Positions 61,912-64,000 of a stretch of DNA of 64,000 nucleotides are shown here, in pieces (the first letter of the stretch is position 1; each line of letters opens with the position of its first letter). The position numbers and the translations under genes are program-made. The DNA is from UBA7985 sp002711265. Lineage in GTDB: Bacteria; Pseudomonadota; Alphaproteobacteria; UBA7985. Location of the stretch: NCBI GenBank assembly GCA_965660945.1, contig CBFIBS010000008.1:1-64000 (forward strand), read 5' to 3'. The notes beneath the pieces are model-generated. The model had not been told where the DNA came from and made no database searches. It saw nothing but the letters and a program-made list of their open reading frames with translations.

Positions 61912-62391
61912 CTAGCGCCCTCCCCGCTGGTCATCATCACCTGAGGCTGGGTTGTCTGTACCGCGCGCGCCCAGCCGCGCCTGCCCGCGCCGGAGCACCA
62001 GCAGGGTCATGCCCAGCCCGAGCACGAAGATCAGCACCGGCCCGAACCACAGCCCCAGCGTCAGGGCATTCAGCGGCGGGGTCATCAGCACCGCATCACC
62101 ATAGCGTTCGACAAACCAGCTGCGGATTTCTGCGTCAGACTGTCCCGCGAGGATCAGGCGGTCGACCTGCGCGCGCATGTCCTGCGCAAGCTCGGCGTTG
62201 GACTCCGCGATGCTCTGGCCCGCACAGACCACACAGCGAAGCTCGTTGTAGAGCGCCTTTGCGCGGATTTCTTCGAGGCTCTGGCCCAGCGCCTGCGCGG
62301 GCGCGAGCAGCAGCGTCAGTACCAGCAAGGCCAGCAGCGCAATAGATGCCCTGACCGGCCGCAACGCGCTGCGTGGTGGGGTCAGGATCAT
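61912..62391 (-). CDS. ccmH: Cytochrome c maturation protein CcmH
   Basis: Membrane-bound thiol protein that reduces the haem-binding cysteines of apocytochrome c. The ATG at 62391 overlaps the ccmG stop by 4 nt and gives 159 residues. A signal segment is followed by LRCVVCAGQSIAESNAELAQDMR (in part) with Cys 53 and Cys 56, and a C-terminal transmembrane helix near 120-140. All fit CcmH. Confidence 0.93.
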   Translation of the reverse strand: MILTPPRSALRPVRASIALLALLVLTLLLAPAQALGQSLEEIRAKALYNELRCVVCAGQSIAESNAELAQDMRAQVDRLILAGQSDAEIRSWFVERYGDAVLMTPPLNALTLGLWFGPVLIFVLGLGMTLLVLRRGQARLGARGTDNPASGDDDQRGGR

Positions 62392-62951
62392 TGGCTCGCC
62401 GCCCCCCAAGCTGCTTCGAACTGACTGCGCAGCGCGCCGACCAGCGGCCCGGGCGAACGGAACAGCAGGGTTCCTTCGGCGCTGAACACGAAGGTTTCCG
62501 GAACACCGGTGAGCCCGAAGTTGAGCGCATTGAGGCTGTCCCTGTCGGATGCAACGGCGGCGTAGGGGTTGCCGTCGGTGGTCAGGTACTGGGCGGAGGC
62601 CAGCGGATCATCGCGGTAAGCCAGCCCGAGCAGACGCCCGGGGTTGGCGTCGGCGAACGCCAGCAAATAGGGGTGCTCCAACCGACAGGGCTGGCACCAG
62701 CTGGCGAAGAAATTGACCACGTAGGGCCCGTCGTTCGGCGTTGCTGCCACCAGATCAGCCAGCGCTTCGTATCCTGGGAGCGGGGTCGCCTGATCCAGCG
62801 CCGAGAGGTCCGGGGCCAGCGCCGTGGTCTGGGTCGGGAACTGCGCCGGATCGCGCTGCGGGCTAAGGCCGAACCAGAACAGCGAGCCGATGAGCAGGAT
62901 CGAGGCGGTACCAAGAATAATGATGGCGAGGCGCACCAGAATGCGGGTCAT
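62388..62951 (-). CDS. ccmG: Periplasmic thiol:disulfide oxidoreductase CcmG/DsbE
   Basis: Thioredoxin-fold protein anchored to the inner membrane that keeps apocytochrome c or CcmH reduced. The ATG at 62951 overlaps ccmF by 4 nt and gives 187 residues. One N-terminal transmembrane helix is followed by the active site FFASWCQPCRLEHPYL (Cys 86 and Cys 89) and the cis-Pro segment GLTGVPETFVF. Length and neighbours are typical. Confidence 0.93.
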   Translation of the reverse strand: MTRILVRLAIIILGTASILLIGSLFWFGLSPQRDPAQFPTQTTALAPDLSALDQATPLPGYEALADLVAATPNDGPYVVNFFASWCQPCRLEHPYLLAFADANPGRLLGLAYRDDPLASAQYLTTDGNPYAAVASDRDSLNALNFGLTGVPETFVFSAEGTLLFRSPGPLVGALRSQFEAAWGAASQ

Positions 62952-64000
62952 GGGCGGACGCTCCTTCTCTGGCGGCGGATCGAGGCAGCGAGGCCGCACA
63001 GCCCACCAAGCACCATCAGCACACACCCCAGCCACAGCCACGGGATCAGCGGCCGCCAGCTGAGCGTCAGCACGTAGCCGCCGTTGGGTGCCTGCGTGTT
63101 AAAGGCGAGGAAGACATCCCCCAGCCACGTGGTCCGGATCGCGGCTTCGGTGGTGCTGTCCCCGCGCACGGGGTAGAAGCGCCGCTCGGGTGCCAGCCTC
63201 GCCTGCACCCCGCGACCGTCGGCCGTCAGCAGGCTGACATCGGCAAAGGCGGAGATGAAGTTGCGGCCGGCAGCCGGGTCTGCGCCCTGCTCTCGCACGC
63301 CGTCGAGGCGGAAGATCAGATGGCCAATCTGCGCCCTGTCGCCAACCTGCAGGTTGAGGGTGCGTTCCTGCACCATGGCCGAGCCGGCGATCATGCCGAA
63401 GACGGCGACGCCCAGGCCTGCGTGGGCGAGGCTGACGGCCCAGGCGCTCAACCCCGGGCGCTGCCCCCCGCGCAGGCTCTGCAGCAGGCGTGAGGCGCCA
63501 CCAGCGACCAGCCATCCCGCCAGCCCGAGACCGAGGATCACCGGCAGCGATAGGCGTGGTTGGCTCAGCCACAGCAGCACGCCGGTGACCACTGCTGCGA
63601 GTCCGATAGCGGCGATCGCGAGGGTCAGCAGGCGTCGGCGCAGGGCATGGGCCGCCTCACCCTCGCGGCGCAGGCGCTGCCATGGCAGGAACGGCCCCAG
63701 CGCCATCAGCAGGATCAGCGGCACCATGAACGGCAGGAAGGTCGCGTCGAAGTAGGGCTTGCCCACACTCAGCGGCTGGCCGAAGGCCTCGGCGATCAGC
63801 GGGAAGAAGGTACCGAGCAGCACCACCGCAGCGCCCGTGGACAGGAATAGATTGTTCAGCACCAGCGCGCCCTCGCGGCTCACCGGAGCGAAACCACCGC
63901 CGGGCCGGAACTGCGGCGCACGCCAGACGAACAGGCCAAAGGCACCAATCACGGTCAGCCCGAGAATGCCGAGGATGAAGACCCCCCGGCTGGGGTCGAC
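62948..64000 (-). CDS. ccmF: Cytochrome c haem lyase CcmF, C-terminal part (runs off the window)
   Basis: Multi-helix membrane protein that attaches haem to apocytochrome c together with CcmH and CcmI. The minus-strand frame is open to the window edge (…DPSRGVFILGILGL), so only the C-terminal half, about 351 residues, is present. Visible features are several membrane helices, a large periplasmic loop (VGDRAQIGHLIFRLDGVREQ) and the C-terminal helix WLWLGCVLMVLGGLCGLAAS. The ccmF-ccmG-ccmH-ccmI order matches the usual operon. Confidence 0.93.
   Translation of the reverse strand, partial: VDPSRGVFILGILGLTVIGAFGLFVWRAPQFRPGGGFAPVSREGALVLNNLFLSTGAAVVLLGTFFPLIAEAFGQPLSVGKPYFDATFLPFMVPLILLMALGPFLPWQRLRREGEAAHALRRRLLTLAIAAIGLAAVVTGVLLWLSQPRLSLPVILGLGLAGWLVAGGASRLLQSLRGGQRPGLSAWAVSLAHAGLGVAVFGMIAGSAMVQERTLNLQVGDRAQIGHLIFRLDGVREQGADPAAGRNFISAFADVSLLTADGRGVQARLAPERRFYPVRGDSTTEAAIRTTWLGDVFLAFNTQAPNGGYVLTLSWRPLIPWLWLGCVLMVLGGLCGLAASIRRQRRSVRP

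Overview
The window is high-GC bacterial chromosome (by eye about 64-65% G+C from position 4300 onward), almost fully coding, with short intergenic gaps and many 1-4 nt stop/start overlaps. The gene set (glcDEF, heterotetrameric sarcosine oxidase, Ccm cytochrome c maturation, GlnE, Fe-S type PurF, tRNA-Leu directly before tig) points to Pseudomonadota, most likely Alphaproteobacteria or a lineage close to them. No rRNA or other marker settles the taxon. The first 4.2 kb is visibly less G+C-rich (roughly 52-53%) and contains two 10-N assembly gaps.

Layout. 1-4.3 kb: two sugar ABC permeases (+) convergent with a solute-binding protein (-) that is broken by the N gaps. 4.3-6.3 kb: an ABC exporter half-transporter. 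6.4-13.4 kb (-): a glycolate/glyoxylate module reading CitE-like CoA lyase, MFS carrier, FCD-type GntR regulator, glcD, glcE, glcF, with a FadR-like palindrome before the regulator and an outer-membrane-protein-like tail after glcF. 13.6-26.1 kb: ald, glnE, a GIY-YIG protein, ugd, an aldo/keto reductase, an APH-type kinase, and two Gfo/Idh/MocA oxidoreductases flanking an orphan ferric-iron permease.

26.1-36.4 kb (-): one very compact purine operon, purM-N-F-D-C-E-L-Q plus a small PH-like membrane protein. PurL is about 970 residues, of the long type, but its glutaminase is the separate PurQ; no purS is present. 36.7-40.9 kb: lon (-) with a possible heat-shock promoter, tRNA-Leu(UAG) and tig. 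41-42.3 kb: a Sel1-repeat/SPOR envelope protein. 42.5-48.8 kb: a DMT exporter and soxBDAG. 48.9-53.2 kb (-): sulfotransferase, an SDR without the catalytic Tyr/Lys, and an RTX-like surface protein.

53.6-60.3 kb (+): a galactose operon, galM-galT-galK, an LptF/LptG-like permease and a GH42 beta-galactosidase, which together would release galactose and feed it through the Leloir pathway. 60.3-64 kb (-): a second DMT carrier and the ccmF-ccmG-ccmH-ccmI-like cluster, with ccmF running off the right edge.

I saw no CRISPR array, prophage, insertion sequence or rRNA. The most unusual points are the split long-type PurL/PurQ with its operon-end membrane protein, the lone LPS-export-type permease inside the gal operon, the RTX-like surface protein, and the SDR with a replaced active site.
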